A stretch of DNA of 64,000 nt from Mannheimia sp. USDA-ARS-USMARC-1261 (GCF_000521605.1 NZ_CP006942.1:1054001-1118000); one strand, 5' to 3'; counted from the first letter of the stretch, positions 49,096 through 60,328 are shown. Numbers and translations are program-made. Notes: generated by a model not told the origin, from the letters alone.

Positions 49096-50061
49096 ATGCT
49101 AACAGCTTTTATCCGAAAAGTATTTCTTACTTTGATTACGCTGATTTGTCTATCTATTATCAGCTTTCATATTTTGTTACGGGATCCGCTAAATCATTTT
49201 ACTGATGTAAACTGGTTCTGGGCGTATTTTAACTATCTGAAATCCTTATTAAAAGGCGATTTCGGCATTAGTTTTAGCAACGGGCAGCCACTAACCGAGC
49301 AGATTTTACAAGTATTCCCAGCGACTATTACACTTTGCATATCGGCGTTAATACTCTCGCTTATTGTAGGTGTGCCACTCGGCTTTTTTGCGGCTACTCA
49401 GCAGAAAAATATGATTGGGAAAATGCTAAATATTTTAGGCTCACTCAGTTTAGCCGTGCCGGTATTTTGGCTGGCATTAGTGTTAATGTATTATGCTTCA
49501 CTCAATCAATGGGCGATTTCTGCGATTGGGGAAATTCACCCACTTTATCCTAAACAGAGTGTAACAGGTTTTTTGTTATTGGATATTTGGTTGTCAGACA
49601 GTCCGTATAAATTAAAAATGTTACAAAGTGCGTTGCACCATTTAGCTTTACCAACCTTAGTGTTAGCGATTCCTGCAACGCTTGAAATTATGCACGTTAC
49701 TCAAGCGAGAGCCGCTTATGTAATGAAGCAAAATTACATTAAAATTGCGAAAACAAGAGGCTGGACACAGTTTAGAATTTGGACAACGCATATTATTCGT
49801 AACACCTTGCCTTCACTTGTACCGATGATTGCCCGAACCTTTATTCTGATTTTTGCTTTCGGTATGTTGATTGAAAATATTTTCAGCTGGAGTGGCATTG
49901 GGCGTTGGTTAATTAATGCACTTGCTATTCAAGATTACAATGCGATTTCAGCAGGCGTTGTAGCTATTGGCGTTTTTGTATTGTTTGTGGATATGTTTAC
50001 AGGCTTTATTCGGGTAGTGTTAGACCCTTCAGAGAAAAAGGATTGGTATGGCTCTTATTAA
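49096..50061 (+). CDS. sapB: Peptide ABC transporter permease SapB
   Basis: SapB is one of two membrane permeases of the Sap peptide importer. The 321-residue protein has an N-terminal helix (about 9-28) and a BPD-type inner-membrane permease domain. The segments include ATITLCISALILSLIVGVPL, LSLAVPVFWLALVLMY and the EAA-like loop KIAKTRGWTQFRIWTTHIIRNTLP. The start lies one base after the sapA stop and the end overlaps sapC by 14 bases, which shows tight translational coupling. Confidence 0.94.
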   Translation: MLTAFIRKVFLTLITLICLSIISFHILLRDPLNHFTDVNWFWAYFNYLKSLLKGDFGISFSNGQPLTEQILQVFPATITLCISALILSLIVGVPLGFFAATQQKNMIGKMLNILGSLSLAVPVFWLALVLMYYASLNQWAISAIGEIHPLYPKQSVTGFLLLDIWLSDSPYKLKMLQSALHHLALPTLVLAIPATLEIMHVTQARAAYVMKQNYIKIAKTRGWTQFRIWTTHIIRNTLPSLVPMIARTFILIFAFGMLIENIFSWSGIGRWLINALAIQDYNAISAGVVAIGVFVLFVDMFTGFIRVVLDPSEKKDWYGSY

Positions 50062-50941
50062 AGAACCCGAACAGTTTAGAGAAACTGAATCAATTAAAAA
50101 ATTTTGGCGATATTTCCGCCAAGATAAAATCGCTCTCGGGAGTTTTTATCTGTTTTTAGTGCTACTTACGCTCGTTTTTCTCGGCAGTTTACTCGCTCCG
50201 TATAACTATAACGAACAGTTTATAGGCTTAGAACTAATGCCTCCGTCTTGGGACGATAATGGGCAAATTCGCTACTTTCTCGGCACAGATGATTTAGGAC
50301 GGGATATCCTCAGCCGAATTATGTACGGATTTTATTATACCGTTGGTTCCGCCTTGATTATTACTGTGTTGATTGCACTCATCGGCGGTGTTATCGGCAT
50401 TTTTGCAGGCTTGAAAAAAGGAAAATCGGTTTGGTTTATTAGCCATTTGTTTGATACTTTCTTATTTATGCCGATTTTGCTGATTGCGATTATTATCGCA
50501 ACACTAATGGACGCCAGTTTGATGAATGCGATGTTAGCTATTTTCTTGGCAATGTTGCCGCATTTTATCCATAAAATTTATCAAGCTACCGAAAAACAAT
50601 TGAAAAAAGAGTACATTGTTACTCTTAGGTTAGATGGGGCAAGTCGTTGGTATTTAATCAAAGAAGTGATTATCCCTAATTTAACAGGAGTAGCAATTAA
50701 AGAACTTTCACATATTTTTGTGATTGCCGTGCTGGATATTAGTGCCTTGAGCTTTATTATGTTAGGAGCTCAAAATCCAACGCCGGAATGGGGAGCAATG
50801 ATCCGAGAATCAATCGAACTTATTTACATCGCCCCTTGGACGGTTATTCTGCCCGGCTTAGCCATTATGTTCAGCATTTTTACCATCACAATGCTTGGTA
50901 CTCGATTAACCGATGTTTTTGAAAAGTACCGCAATGCGTAA
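50048..50941 (+). CDS. sapC: Peptide ABC transporter permease SapC
   Basis: SapC is the second permease of the Sap system. The 297-residue protein has the OppC-type N-terminal region (IKKFWRYFRQDKIALGSFYLFLVLLTLVF), then FLGTDDLGRDILSRIMYGFYYT and several helices. The EAA loop is TLRLDGASRWYLIKEVIIPNLTG, and LGAQNPTPEWGAMIRESIELIYIAPW precedes the last helix. It begins inside sapB. An imperfect uptake sequence lies in the 50-base gap before sapD. Confidence 0.94.
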   Translation: MALIKEPEQFRETESIKKFWRYFRQDKIALGSFYLFLVLLTLVFLGSLLAPYNYNEQFIGLELMPPSWDDNGQIRYFLGTDDLGRDILSRIMYGFYYTVGSALIITVLIALIGGVIGIFAGLKKGKSVWFISHLFDTFLFMPILLIAIIIATLMDASLMNAMLAIFLAMLPHFIHKIYQATEKQLKKEYIVTLRLDGASRWYLIKEVIIPNLTGVAIKELSHIFVIAVLDISALSFIMLGAQNPTPEWGAMIRESIELIYIAPWTVILPGLAIMFSIFTITMLGTRLTDVFEKYRNA

Positions 50942-50991
50942 CTGATACAAGCGGGCATTTTTAAGAAAACTTTTACACATTAAGGAACACT

Positions 50992-52038
50992 ATGGCATTA
51001 CTGGATATTCGCCATTTAAGCATTGAAATCGACACACCAAAAGGGCGAGTGAAAATGGTGGATAACATCAATCTAACCGTTGATGAAGGCGAAATTTGCG
51101 GATTGGTCGGAGAGTCTGGCTCAGGTAAAAGTCTGATTGCGAAAGTGATCTGTGGCATTGTAAAAGATGAATGGATTGTTAGTGCAGACCGTTTTCGCTT
51201 TGATGATATTGAGTTGCTTAAACTAACCCCTAATGAACGCCGAAAATTAGTGGGCGATCATATCTCAATGGTATTCCAAGATCCACTAGCCAGCCTAGAC
51301 CCAAGCCAACGCATCGGTAAACAACTAATGCAGGCGATTAATTTTAAAGGCAAATGGTGGCAATGGTTCGGCTGGAAAAAGAAAAAAGCAATTGAACTAC
51401 TGCACCGTGTGGGTGTTCGGGATCATCAAGATATTATGAACAGTTACCCCGTCGATATTACTGAAGGCGAAGCACAGAAAGTAATGATAGCGATGGCGGT
51501 GGCTAATCAACCACGTTTATTAGTGGCTGATGAACCAACTAATATTATGGAATCCACCACTCAACTGCAAATTTATCGCCTGCTTTCCAGTATGAATCAA
51601 AATCTGGGAACATCGATTTTGCTGGTTAGCAATGATATGAAAAGTATCCAAAACTGGGTGGATTCTTATAATGTGCTTTACTGTGGGCAAACGGTAGAAA
51701 TTGCGGATAAAGAGAGCATTTTAGAATCTTCTTACCACCCCTACACCAGAGTGTTGCTCAACAGCTCGCCCGATTTTTCTCAACCGCTGGCGTTTAAAAG
51801 TAGTTTAAATACGCTACGGGGCTCTGTTCCAATGTTAAACGAAATGCCGATTGGCTGCCGTTTAGGACCACGTTGTCCTTTTGCTCAGAAAAAGTGTATA
51901 AACAAGCCGCCGTTAGTAAAAGTAAAACAACACGAATTTGCCTGCCATTTTCCGATTAATTTCAGAGAACAGAATTTGTTGAAAAATAAAGTCGAAAATA
52001 CGCCATTTGTGGTGGCAGAATTGAGTGAGAAGGAATAA
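50992..52038 (+). CDS. sapD: Peptide ABC transporter ATP-binding protein SapD
   Basis: SapD is an ATPase of the Sap transporter, also linked in E. coli to potassium uptake by Trk. The 348-residue protein has Walker [10 protein letters not shown] (about 39-47). The signature is altered to ITEGEAQKV in place of LSGGQ, and this altered form is also present in E. coli SapD. Walker B is LLVADEPTN. The C-terminal oligopeptide-transporter region has the cysteine cluster [14 protein letters not shown] and ACHFP. AAGGAACACT precedes the ATG. No sapF follows; the next gene is on the other strand. Confidence 0.94.
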   Translation: MALLDIRHLSIEIDTPKGRVKMVDNINLTVDEGEICGLVGESGSGKSLIAKVICGIVKDEWIVSADRFRFDDIELLKLTPNERRKLVGDHISMVFQDPLASLDPSQRIGKQLMQAINFKGKWWQWFGWKKKKAIELLHRVGVRDHQDIMNSYPVDITEGEAQKVMIAMAVANQPRLLVADEPTNIMESTTQLQIYRLLSSMNQNLGTSILLVSNDMKSIQNWVDSYNVLYCGQTVEIADKESILESSYHPYTRVLLNSSPDFSQPLAFKSSLNTLRGSVPMLNEMPIGCRLGPRCPFAQKKCINKPPLVKVKQHEFACHFPINFREQNLLKNKVENTPFVVAELSEKE

Positions 52039-52048
52039 AAACAAGCAA

Positions 52049-52081
52049 TTTGCAAAAATAACCTAAAATATGACCGCTTGT
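52049..52081 (-). repeat. DNA uptake signal sequence after sapD
   Basis: Minus-strand ACAAGCGGT, 16-bp spacer, TTTGCAAA. Its last base is the final base of the YceK-like gene's stop codon. Confidence 0.87.
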
Positions 52082-52311
52082 TATTGGCTGAGAGTTACGG
52101 GCAACATCAGCGTATCTAATACAAAGCTCAACGGTAAATCAATCACTGCCAGCACAGCTAAAATACCACCTTGTTGCATTGCTTGGAAATCTCTGGTTAC
52201 ACCTGCATACACGCTATAGTCTTGTTCGACCAAGCTAATCATCGTGCCACAAGCACTTAAATTAACGACCAAAGAGAGTAGGACGAGTATTTTACAAGCG
52301 GTTAATTTCAT
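52081..52311 (-). CDS. YceK/YidQ-family lipoprotein
   Basis: This small predicted outer-membrane lipoprotein has 76 residues. It has a lipobox NLSAC (Cys21), then GTMISLVEQDYSVYAGVTRDFQAM and DLPLSFVLDTLMLPVTL, the usual YceK/YidQ ending. The function of the family is unknown. The ATG at 52311 follows GGAGA at seven bases; a TTG one codon upstream is too close to it. An uptake sequence (52294-52302) encodes residues LTAC at the start of the signal peptide. Confidence 0.85.
   Translation of the reverse strand: MKLTACKILVLLSLVVNLSACGTMISLVEQDYSVYAGVTRDFQAMQQGGILAVLAVIDLPLSFVLDTLMLPVTLSQ
52294..52302 (+). repeat. DNA uptake signal sequence in the YceK-like signal-peptide codons
   Basis: ACAAGCGGT on the plus strand, read on the coding strand as Leu-Thr-Ala-Cys. 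The second arm is degenerate. Confidence 0.78.
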
Positions 52312-52367
52312 CAAAAAATCTCCAAATAAGCGGTTATTTTACGCTATTTCGCCAAAATTGCATTTGA

Positions 52368-53513
<1,146 letters not shown>

Positions 53514-53527
53514 TTCCACCATCTACA

Positions 53528-53554
53528 GGGGCTAATTAAATTAAAATTAGCCCC
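53528..53554 (+). terminator. Stem-loop after leuB
   Basis: GGGGCTAATT and its perfect complement flank a 7-base AT loop. It lacks a good T-run, so termination is only probable. Confidence 0.55.
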
Positions 53555-53596
53555 GTTCAAATAAACATTATTCAATTTAGTATTAAGGTTTAATCT

Positions 53597-54589
53597 ATGT
53601 TGATTTCAGGTCTTTTTGTTGGGCTATTGCTTGGCATCATTTTGCAACGAGGGCAATTTTGCTTGTCTGGTCAGTTGCGTAATATTGTGTTTAAGCGTGA
53701 TCTCGCTTCATTTTCTCCACTTCTCCTTGTTATTTCGGTGCAATCTGTTGGCTTTTTTCTACTTGAGCAGCAGGGGTTGATCCGATTTCCAACCTCGCCA
53801 ATGCCGATTTGGGCGACCTTGTTTGGTGCATTTTTATTTGGTATTGGGATGGGGGTGGCAAACCGTTGTGTATCGGGGCAACTTTATCGTGCCGGGGAGG
53901 GAATGATTGCGGCAATCATCACGTTGATTGTGTTTGCCATTACAACGGTTGCTACTCAAACAGGTGTACTTAAGTTCTGGGTTGCTTCACAGTTAGAAAC
54001 GGAAAGTTCACTTGTTACAATTCCGCAGACACTCGGTATTTCTCCTCTATTTTTGATAGTACCTCTGTGTTTGCTAACCTTTTTTGCTTTGCAAAAAAAT
54101 CTTAGAAATCAACCGCTTGTTCCTCGCCAGCCATTTCAGCAAATCTGGTCTCCATACTTTACCGCACTCTCATTGGGTGTTGTCAGCATTTTAGGCTGGG
54201 TATTGAGTGCGGAAACAGGGAGAGAATTTGGTTTGAGCTTCAGTATCCCTGTTGGCAATGCCTTGCAATATCTCACACTTGGGCAACAACGCTATCTGAA
54301 TTGGGGAACTTATCTTGTTATCGGCGTCGTTCTCGGTTCGTTTATCTCCGCTAAATTCTCAGGTAATTTCCGCTGGAAACCGCTTTCTACCGCTGATTTC
54401 GGTAAAAGCGTATTCGGCGGTGTGTTAATGGGTATTGGGGCGGCTCTTACCGGTGGGTGTACGATGGCAAATGCGGTTGTCGGCACAGCCTATTTCTCTT
54501 GGCAAGGGTGGATTGCAACATTCGTTATGATGTTTGGCGTGTGGTGCGTGTTCATTCTTCGCAAAAATCCTTTAGAATCAACTTGTTAG
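53597..54589 (+). CDS. YeeE/YedE-family (TsuA-like) thiosulfate/sulfur transporter
   Basis: Proteins of this family move thiosulfate or other sulfur species across the inner membrane. The 330-residue protein has nine to ten predicted helices. Its three key cysteines, Cys22 (RGQFCLSG), Cys91 (ANRCVSG) and Cys288 (LTGGCTMAN), fall in the motifs used for substrate relay in TsuA. A triple-rhodanese lipoprotein follows eight bases later, which fits a sulfur uptake pair. The substrate has not been shown for this protein. An uptake sequence lies in the middle. Confidence 0.87.
   Translation: MLISGLFVGLLLGIILQRGQFCLSGQLRNIVFKRDLASFSPLLLVISVQSVGFFLLEQQGLIRFPTSPMPIWATLFGAFLFGIGMGVANRCVSGQLYRAGEGMIAAIITLIVFAITTVATQTGVLKFWVASQLETESSLVTIPQTLGISPLFLIVPLCLLTFFALQKNLRNQPLVPRQPFQQIWSPYFTALSLGVVSILGWVLSAETGREFGLSFSIPVGNALQYLTLGQQRYLNWGTYLVIGVVLGSFISAKFSGNFRWKPLSTADFGKSVFGGVLMGIGAALTGGCTMANAVVGTAYFSWQGWIATFVMMFGVWCVFILRKNPLESTC
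54088..54120 (-). repeat. DNA uptake signal sequence within the YeeE-like gene
   Basis: Minus-strand ACAAGCGGT, 16-bp spacer, TTTGCAAA, in a cytoplasmic or periplasmic loop (codes NQPLVP). Confidence 0.86.
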
Positions 54590-54597
54590 GAGTAACA

Positions 54598-55971
54598 ATG
54601 AAACCTTTAAAACTTTCCGTATTGGCGATTGCCATTGGCGTTCTAGCTGCGTGCAATGAGCAAAAAATCAGTGAAATTTCACAAACTGATTTGCTTAAAC
54701 AAAAAGATAATCCGGATATTGTGATTATTGATACACGGGGCGATACTTTTTACAACGGCTTTAAAAGCCCTAAAACTGCACGAGGCGGGCATATTCCTAA
54801 TGCTATTCAATTTACCGCAGAATGGATTGAAGCAATCCACCCCGACTATTTCGAGAGCTTTGCCGCTGATAAGGGGATTACCAAAGATAAAACGCTCGTA
54901 TTTTATGATGACAATCTTGACAACTTAGAGAAAGTTTCTGCTGAGTTTGCAGCAAAAGGTTACAAGATCAAGTTATTTAAAGAATTTGCAAAATATACTC
55001 AAGATCCAAATATGCCTTTAGAAGCTTTCCCAAATTATCATTGGTTGGTTTCAGCACAATGGTTAAAAGAAGCTTTAGATGGCAAACAGCCGGAAACGCA
55101 TTTGGGTAATGATACAACGGTCTTTCACGTTTCTTGGGGACCGGTCGATCAAGCAACAGGCTACAAGCAGCACGTTACAGGAGCTTATCATTTTGATACC
55201 GATTGGATTGAAAATGCTCCCGTATGGAATTTATCCTCAGCTGAAATTATCGAACAAAATCTATTAAAAAACGGCATTACTAAAGACAAAACCGTTGTAC
55301 TTTATTCTGAAAACCAGCTTGCCGCATTCCGAGTGCTTTGGGCGTTAAAATGGGCTGGGGTGGAGGATGTGAGAATTCTCAACGGTGGTGTAAATGCGTG
55401 GATTAACAATGAATTTCCGATTGATACCACCGTTAATACGCCAACGCCTGCAACGGATTTCGGAACGAAAATTCCGGCTAATCCACATTTGTCTATTGAG
55501 ACCGCTCAAGAGGCTTATGCGAAGCAAAAAGAGGGGGTGAAATTAGTCAGTATTCGGGCTTGGGAAGAGCATTTAGGTGCAATTAGTGGTTATGATTACA
55601 TTCCGGGCAAAGGCGAACCGGAAGGTGCAATTTGGGGCTATGCCGGTACAGATTCATCTAATGTGGCGGATTATTACGATCCGGATGGTTCATTACGAAA
55701 CCCCAAAGAGATTTTTGCCTTATGGGAAAAACAAGGAATTAAGCCAAATGATAGCTTGGCATTCTATTGCGGTACAGGCTGGCGAGCAGGTATTCCGTGG
55801 TTTATGACACAAATGGCAGGCTGGAAAAATGCCGTTGTGTATGATGGAGGCTGGAATGCGTGGCAAATGGATAGCTCGTTACCAACAAAAGCACAATCAA
55901 CCGAAACAAAACCAAATGCGAAAAATTTCTTTGGTGTAACGCCAAGAACAGGACTATCTTGTAAGAGTTAA
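54598..55971 (+). CDS. Lipoprotein with three rhodanese domains, one catalytic
   Basis: This is a predicted exported sulfurtransferase. The 457-residue protein has a lipobox (LAAC, Cys19) and three rhodanese-like domains (about 25-140, 155-285 and 305-435). The active-site loop of the first reads VFYDDNLDN and of the second VLYSENQLA, both without cysteine. The third has FYCGTGWRAG with Cys391. So only the last domain should carry persulfide. I start at the ATG at 54598 after AGGAG; upstream in-frame codons overlap the transporter gene. Its pairing with the YeeE-type transporter suggests delivery or processing of thiosulfate sulfur. Confidence 0.87.
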   Translation: MKPLKLSVLAIAIGVLAACNEQKISEISQTDLLKQKDNPDIVIIDTRGDTFYNGFKSPKTARGGHIPNAIQFTAEWIEAIHPDYFESFAADKGITKDKTLVFYDDNLDNLEKVSAEFAAKGYKIKLFKEFAKYTQDPNMPLEAFPNYHWLVSAQWLKEALDGKQPETHLGNDTTVFHVSWGPVDQATGYKQHVTGAYHFDTDWIENAPVWNLSSAEIIEQNLLKNGITKDKTVVLYSENQLAAFRVLWALKWAGVEDVRILNGGVNAWINNEFPIDTTVNTPTPATDFGTKIPANPHLSIETAQEAYAKQKEGVKLVSIRAWEEHLGAISGYDYIPGKGEPEGAIWGYAGTDSSNVADYYDPDGSLRNPKEIFALWEKQGIKPNDSLAFYCGTGWRAGIPWFMTQMAGWKNAVVYDGGWNAWQMDSSLPTKAQSTETKPNAKNFFGVTPRTGLSCKS

Positions 55972-55977
55972 TGAATA

Positions 55978-56035
55978 ACAAGCGGTCAAAATCGGTTAAA
56001 AATTTGCAAAAAACGTTCTGATTTTGACCGCTTGT
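55978..56035. terminator. USS-pair terminator between the rhodanese gene and cls
   Basis: A perfect 16-bp stem (55978-55993 with 56020-56035) of inverted uptake sequences ACAAGCGGTCAAAATC. The plus-strand copy has TTTGCAAA at the 16-bp spacing inside the loop. It lies between convergent genes. Confidence 0.85.
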
Positions 56036-56037
56036 AT

Positions 56038-57519
56038 TTAGAGTAGTGGGCTCATCAATCTGACAATGTTTTCCACTAACCCCCACAATTTGATGCGATA
56101 ACGCCAGCCTTTTGGCGTAATCAATTCACTTTGTGCTAAGTATTTTTGCTGAAGTTGAGCAATCTCTTCAGTCATTTCTTTATCATAAATCGCAAGGCTG
56201 ATTTCTAAATTCAAGAAGAAACTTCGCATATCCATATTTACTGTACCAAATAGGCTGAACTCATCATCAATCACTAGTGTTTTAGTATGAAGCATACCTT
56301 CATCAAAACGAGCGATTTTGACATTGTTTTTAAGTAACATCGGGAAGTAAGCTCTTGAAGCATAATGCACCATTTTTGAGTCATTTTTTCTCGGTAAAAT
56401 TAGAGTAACATCAACGCCTCTACGTGCGGCAGTAGTGAGTGCCAATAATAGCGGTTCATTTGGCACAAAATAAGGGGTCGTAATTACTATGCGTTTGGTT
56501 GCAAGGTGAATTGCACATAAAATGGTTTCATAAATAATGCTTTCTTCTTGTTCAGGAGCGGATGGAATGACCTGTGCAATAACATTGCCGGTAGTAGGTG
56601 GTGTTAAGCCATTGTGTTTCTTTGCCTGTTGATTTAAGAAATCTTTTACTTTTTGCAGGTTTTCATCATCTTCTACGGCAATATCAGCGTAGAGAACAGC
56701 TGCCATTTCAAGCACAACAGGACCGGTGCAACGCATCATCACATCAAACCATCTGCCAATACCAATCTCTTTTCTAAATAATACTGGGTCGATTAAGTTA
56801 AAACTTCCTGTATAACCAATTTGGTAGTCAATGACTAAAATTTTACGGTGGTTACGCAAATCATTACGCCCATAAATAGTTTGCATAATCCCAACAGGTA
56901 GAGACGTTTGAATAAATACACCCACTTGCTCTAGCTTTGCTCGCCATTCGCTTTTGAGGAACGGACCACTTCCTACATCATCAGCTAAAATCACACAATG
57001 CACACCACGTTCTGCCGCCGCTTTGATTGCTTCTAGTAGCTTATTAATTTTGCCCTCAGGCTCTACAATATAAAAGGCGAGTAGGCAGCTGTATTGTGCT
57101 TGCTCGATATCCTCAATCATAGAATGCAAAATATCATCGGTGGTACTGAGCAACTTCATACTATTATTCGCACTTGCACCCAAGCGAGTGGTTTTCTCTG
57201 CCATTCGTTCAATGCCACGAAAGGCGGAAGGAATTTGATCATCAGGGTTGAAATGTTCACTAGGTAAATATTCTTCTGCAAATTCATCATAGAACTTGAT
57301 CATTTTTTGGGTTCGAGCAAGGCGGCGTTTGCTGACACGAGGTTCGCCGATCAACAGGTAAAGAACAATTCCTCCTATGGGTAAAACGAAGAGAATGATG
57401 ATCCACGCAATCGCTGCACCGATATTACGCTGGGTATATAACACTCTGGTGGCAAACACTAGCACAATCAGAAAGTTAATCAGGAGTAAAACGCCACTCC
57501 AAGTAAAAGAAAACGGCAT
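56038..57519 (-). CDS. cls: Cardiolipin synthase
   Basis: This inner-membrane phospholipase D-family enzyme joins two phosphatidylglycerols into cardiolipin. The 493-residue protein has two N-terminal membrane helices (about 8-28 and 35-55). Two HKD motifs follow: HRKILVIDYQIGYTGSFN (about 223) and HTKTLVIDDEFSLFGTVNMDMRS (about 405). The length and the N-terminal helices match ClsA rather than ClsB or ClsC. The EEP-family gene lies 28 bases upstream on the same strand, so the two may be co-transcribed. Confidence 0.92.
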   Translation of the reverse strand: MPFSFTWSGVLLLINFLIVLVFATRVLYTQRNIGAAIAWIIILFVLPIGGIVLYLLIGEPRVSKRRLARTQKMIKFYDEFAEEYLPSEHFNPDDQIPSAFRGIERMAEKTTRLGASANNSMKLLSTTDDILHSMIEDIEQAQYSCLLAFYIVEPEGKINKLLEAIKAAAERGVHCVILADDVGSGPFLKSEWRAKLEQVGVFIQTSLPVGIMQTIYGRNDLRNHRKILVIDYQIGYTGSFNLIDPVLFRKEIGIGRWFDVMMRCTGPVVLEMAAVLYADIAVEDDENLQKVKDFLNQQAKKHNGLTPPTTGNVIAQVIPSAPEQEESIIYETILCAIHLATKRIVITTPYFVPNEPLLLALTTAARRGVDVTLILPRKNDSKMVHYASRAYFPMLLKNNVKIARFDEGMLHTKTLVIDDEFSLFGTVNMDMRSFFLNLEISLAIYDKEMTEEIAQLQQKYLAQSELITPKGWRYRIKLWGLVENIVRLMSPLL

Positions 57520-57547
57520 AAGATAGTCCTTATCAAAATGGTTTATG

Positions 57548-58402
57548 CTATTTTAGTGAAAAATCAAGCTCAAGCGGATTGTGGTCGGAACTCTTCACGG
57601 CATAGCTTGATGCTGAATGTACAATAATATCTCGAGTAAAAATATAGTCTATCGGATAACCAAACGCAGTGGTTCGAGTATCGGGTGTGATTCGCACTTC
57701 GGTTAGTTGTAGTTTATTCGTTAATTCAAATAGCTTCTTTTTACGTTTTTCATTCCAAGTATTGAAATCGCCTGCTAAAACAATTGCACCTTGATGTTGT
57801 TGGATAAGCTCTTTCAATCCATCTAATTGTTTCTGATAGCTATGGTTCGTCCAGTCAAAATTAATTAAATGTACATTAATCATAAGCAAAGATTTGCCAT
57901 TTTCAAACGGAAAACGCATTGCAGACATCAGTTTAGGCAATCTAAGCAAAGGTTCTTGAGATCCATTTAGGCAATAGCGATCCGCATCTAAACGGCTTAA
58001 ATTGAGAATACCTGATTTTTGCTCTTGATACTGGAACGCAAAAATATGTAAAGAGCTTTCAAATTGTGGAAGTAAGTTTGAAATCTGTTGCCCCGAAGTT
58101 GCCTCTTGTAATAGTACAAAATCTTTTTTCTCAGTAAATTTTTTTAGATCTTCTTGCCAATTAGGATCTTTGCCTTTATGAATATTCCAATTAAGCAACT
58201 GAAAACGTTTATTTGAGGCAGGTGTAATACCGGTATTTTGATAACATTGCCAATAAGAAGAAAATGCCATTTCTTTGAAGATACTTTTCTTAGAATCTTG
58301 AAAAACAACTTCGGGTGGAGTGTAAATGCTCAAGCTTCTGTAGTTCAAAAATAAAGTACTCCCTAATAAAACAAAAAATAATAGTAGTAAGCGTTTTTTC
58401 AT
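57548..58402 (-). CDS. Endonuclease/exonuclease/phosphatase-family protein (YafD-like)
   Basis: This 284-residue protein of the EEP (exonuclease III/DNase I-like) fold has an N-terminal signal anchor (about 4-22), so it should act outside the cytosol or at the membrane. Fold motifs are LLNWNIHKGKD, FVLLQEATSG, INVHLINFDWTNHSYQ, VLAGDFNTWNEKRK and the final SSDHNPLELDF with the catalytic Asp-His. E. coli YafD has the same layout. The substrate, whether nucleic acid or phospholipid, is unknown. It lies upstream of cls. Confidence 0.82.
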   Translation of the reverse strand: MKKRLLLLFFVLLGSTLFLNYRSLSIYTPPEVVFQDSKKSIFKEMAFSSYWQCYQNTGITPASNKRFQLLNWNIHKGKDPNWQEDLKKFTEKKDFVLLQEATSGQQISNLLPQFESSLHIFAFQYQEQKSGILNLSRLDADRYCLNGSQEPLLRLPKLMSAMRFPFENGKSLLMINVHLINFDWTNHSYQKQLDGLKELIQQHQGAIVLAGDFNTWNEKRKKKLFELTNKLQLTEVRITPDTRTTAFGYPIDYIFTRDIIVHSASSYAVKSSDHNPLELDFSLK

Positions 58403-58419
58403 ATTTTATCGCCAGTTAA

Positions 58420-58477
58420 ACAAGCGGTTAAATTTAGATAGTTTTTTGCAAATTGCTACCCAAATTTAACCGCTTGT
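58420..58477. terminator. USS-pair terminator after msrB
   Basis: A perfect 16-bp stem (58420-58435 with 58462-58477) of inverted uptake sequences ACAAGCGGTTAAATTT. TTTGCAAA lies in the loop at the 16-bp spacing. It ends msrB before the EEP-family gene. Confidence 0.82.
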
Positions 58478-58487
58478 ATCTCTAAAA

Positions 58488-58883
58488 TTAGCCGTCCATT
58501 TCCTCGCCTGTTTCAGCCCATTTAAAATTTAATGCGACAGAATTTAGGCAAAAACGTAATCCTGTAGGTGCAGGACCATCGTTAAAAACGTGTCCCATAT
58601 GGGAATCACAATTTCCGCAACGGATTTCGGTCCGTTGCATTCCGAAACTGTAATCAGCCAGATAGCGTAATGATGTTTCTGAAATTGTTTGATAAAAACT
58701 TGGCCAACCACAACCCGCATCAAATTTAGTATCAGAATGAAAGAGCTCTTGATGACATCTTGCACAACGGTAAATGCCAATACGGTTTTCATTTAAAAAC
58801 TTGCCTGTAAAAGGGCGTTCTGTACCGTGATTTATTAAAATATCAATTTGCTGTTCGGTTAAGTCTTTAATATCTTTAATCAT
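58488..58883 (-). CDS. msrB: Peptide-methionine (R)-S-oxide reductase MsrB
   Basis: MsrB reduces the R epimer of methionine sulfoxide in proteins. The 131-residue enzyme has both zinc CXXC pairs (Cys40/Cys43 and Cys89/Cys92). It has CGWPSFYQ, GHVFNDGPAPTGLRFCLNS with catalytic Cys112, and ends NSVALNFK. There is no signal peptide, so it is the cytosolic stand-alone form rather than the MsrAB fusion seen in some relatives. AGGAG precedes the ATG. It is divergent from gapA. Confidence 0.96.
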   Translation of the reverse strand: MIKDIKDLTEQQIDILINHGTERPFTGKFLNENRIGIYRCARCHQELFHSDTKFDAGCGWPSFYQTISETSLRYLADYSFGMQRTEIRCGNCDSHMGHVFNDGPAPTGLRFCLNSVALNFKWAETGEEMDG

Positions 58884-58953
58884 TATTTTTCTCCTGAAAT
58901 CATCAAAAACATTGTAACTTTTTTTTCATTGTAAATCGTTATAAATTTCAAAA

Positions 58954-58969
58954 TTTGACATAGATCACA
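58954..58969. promoter_or_regulatory. CRP-like binding site between msrB and gapA
   Basis: TTTGA-CATAGA-TCACA, one mismatch to the CRP consensus TGTGA-N6-TCACA, with A/T-rich flanks. It is about 82 bases upstream of the start point expected from the gapA -10. It could also act on msrB. Confidence 0.55.
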
Positions 58970-59006
58970 AAAAATTTATCTGTTATATTGAGTGAGTTCT
59001 TTTAGC

Positions 59007-59037
59007 TTGTCAGTAAAGTGAAAAGATGTGCTATAAT
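59007..59037 (+). promoter_or_regulatory. gapA promoter
   Basis: TTGTCA (59007-59012), 19-base spacer, then a perfect TATAAT (59032-59037), about 65 bases before the gapA ATG. Confidence 0.6.
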
Positions 59038-59090
59038 CTCTACATCTTTAGTAGTACATAAAGAACAAATTTTGTTTAACTTTAATATAG

Positions 59091-60107
<1,017 letters not shown>

Positions 60108-60129
60108 TTGATAAGTTATAGCTAAATTT

Positions 60130-60166
60130 AAGGACCAAATTCTGAAAAGAGTTTGGTCCTTTTGCT
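60130..60166 (+). terminator. Intrinsic terminator after gapA
   Basis: The stem AAGGACCAAA/TTTGGTCCTT (60130-60139, 60152-60161) followed by TTTGCTTTG. Confidence 0.85.
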
Positions 60167-60328
60167 TTGTGTAATATTTTATTAATGTCGTTCTAGGTTT
60201 ATAAACCCGAGCGGTAAAACTGAAAAAGAAATTGAAGAAATTCTTTGATTTATAGTGGTAGTTTATTGAAATTTGAAATCGAAATTGCTATATATGAGCC
60301 ATAAGTTGGCTGCTATGGAGAAAATAAA

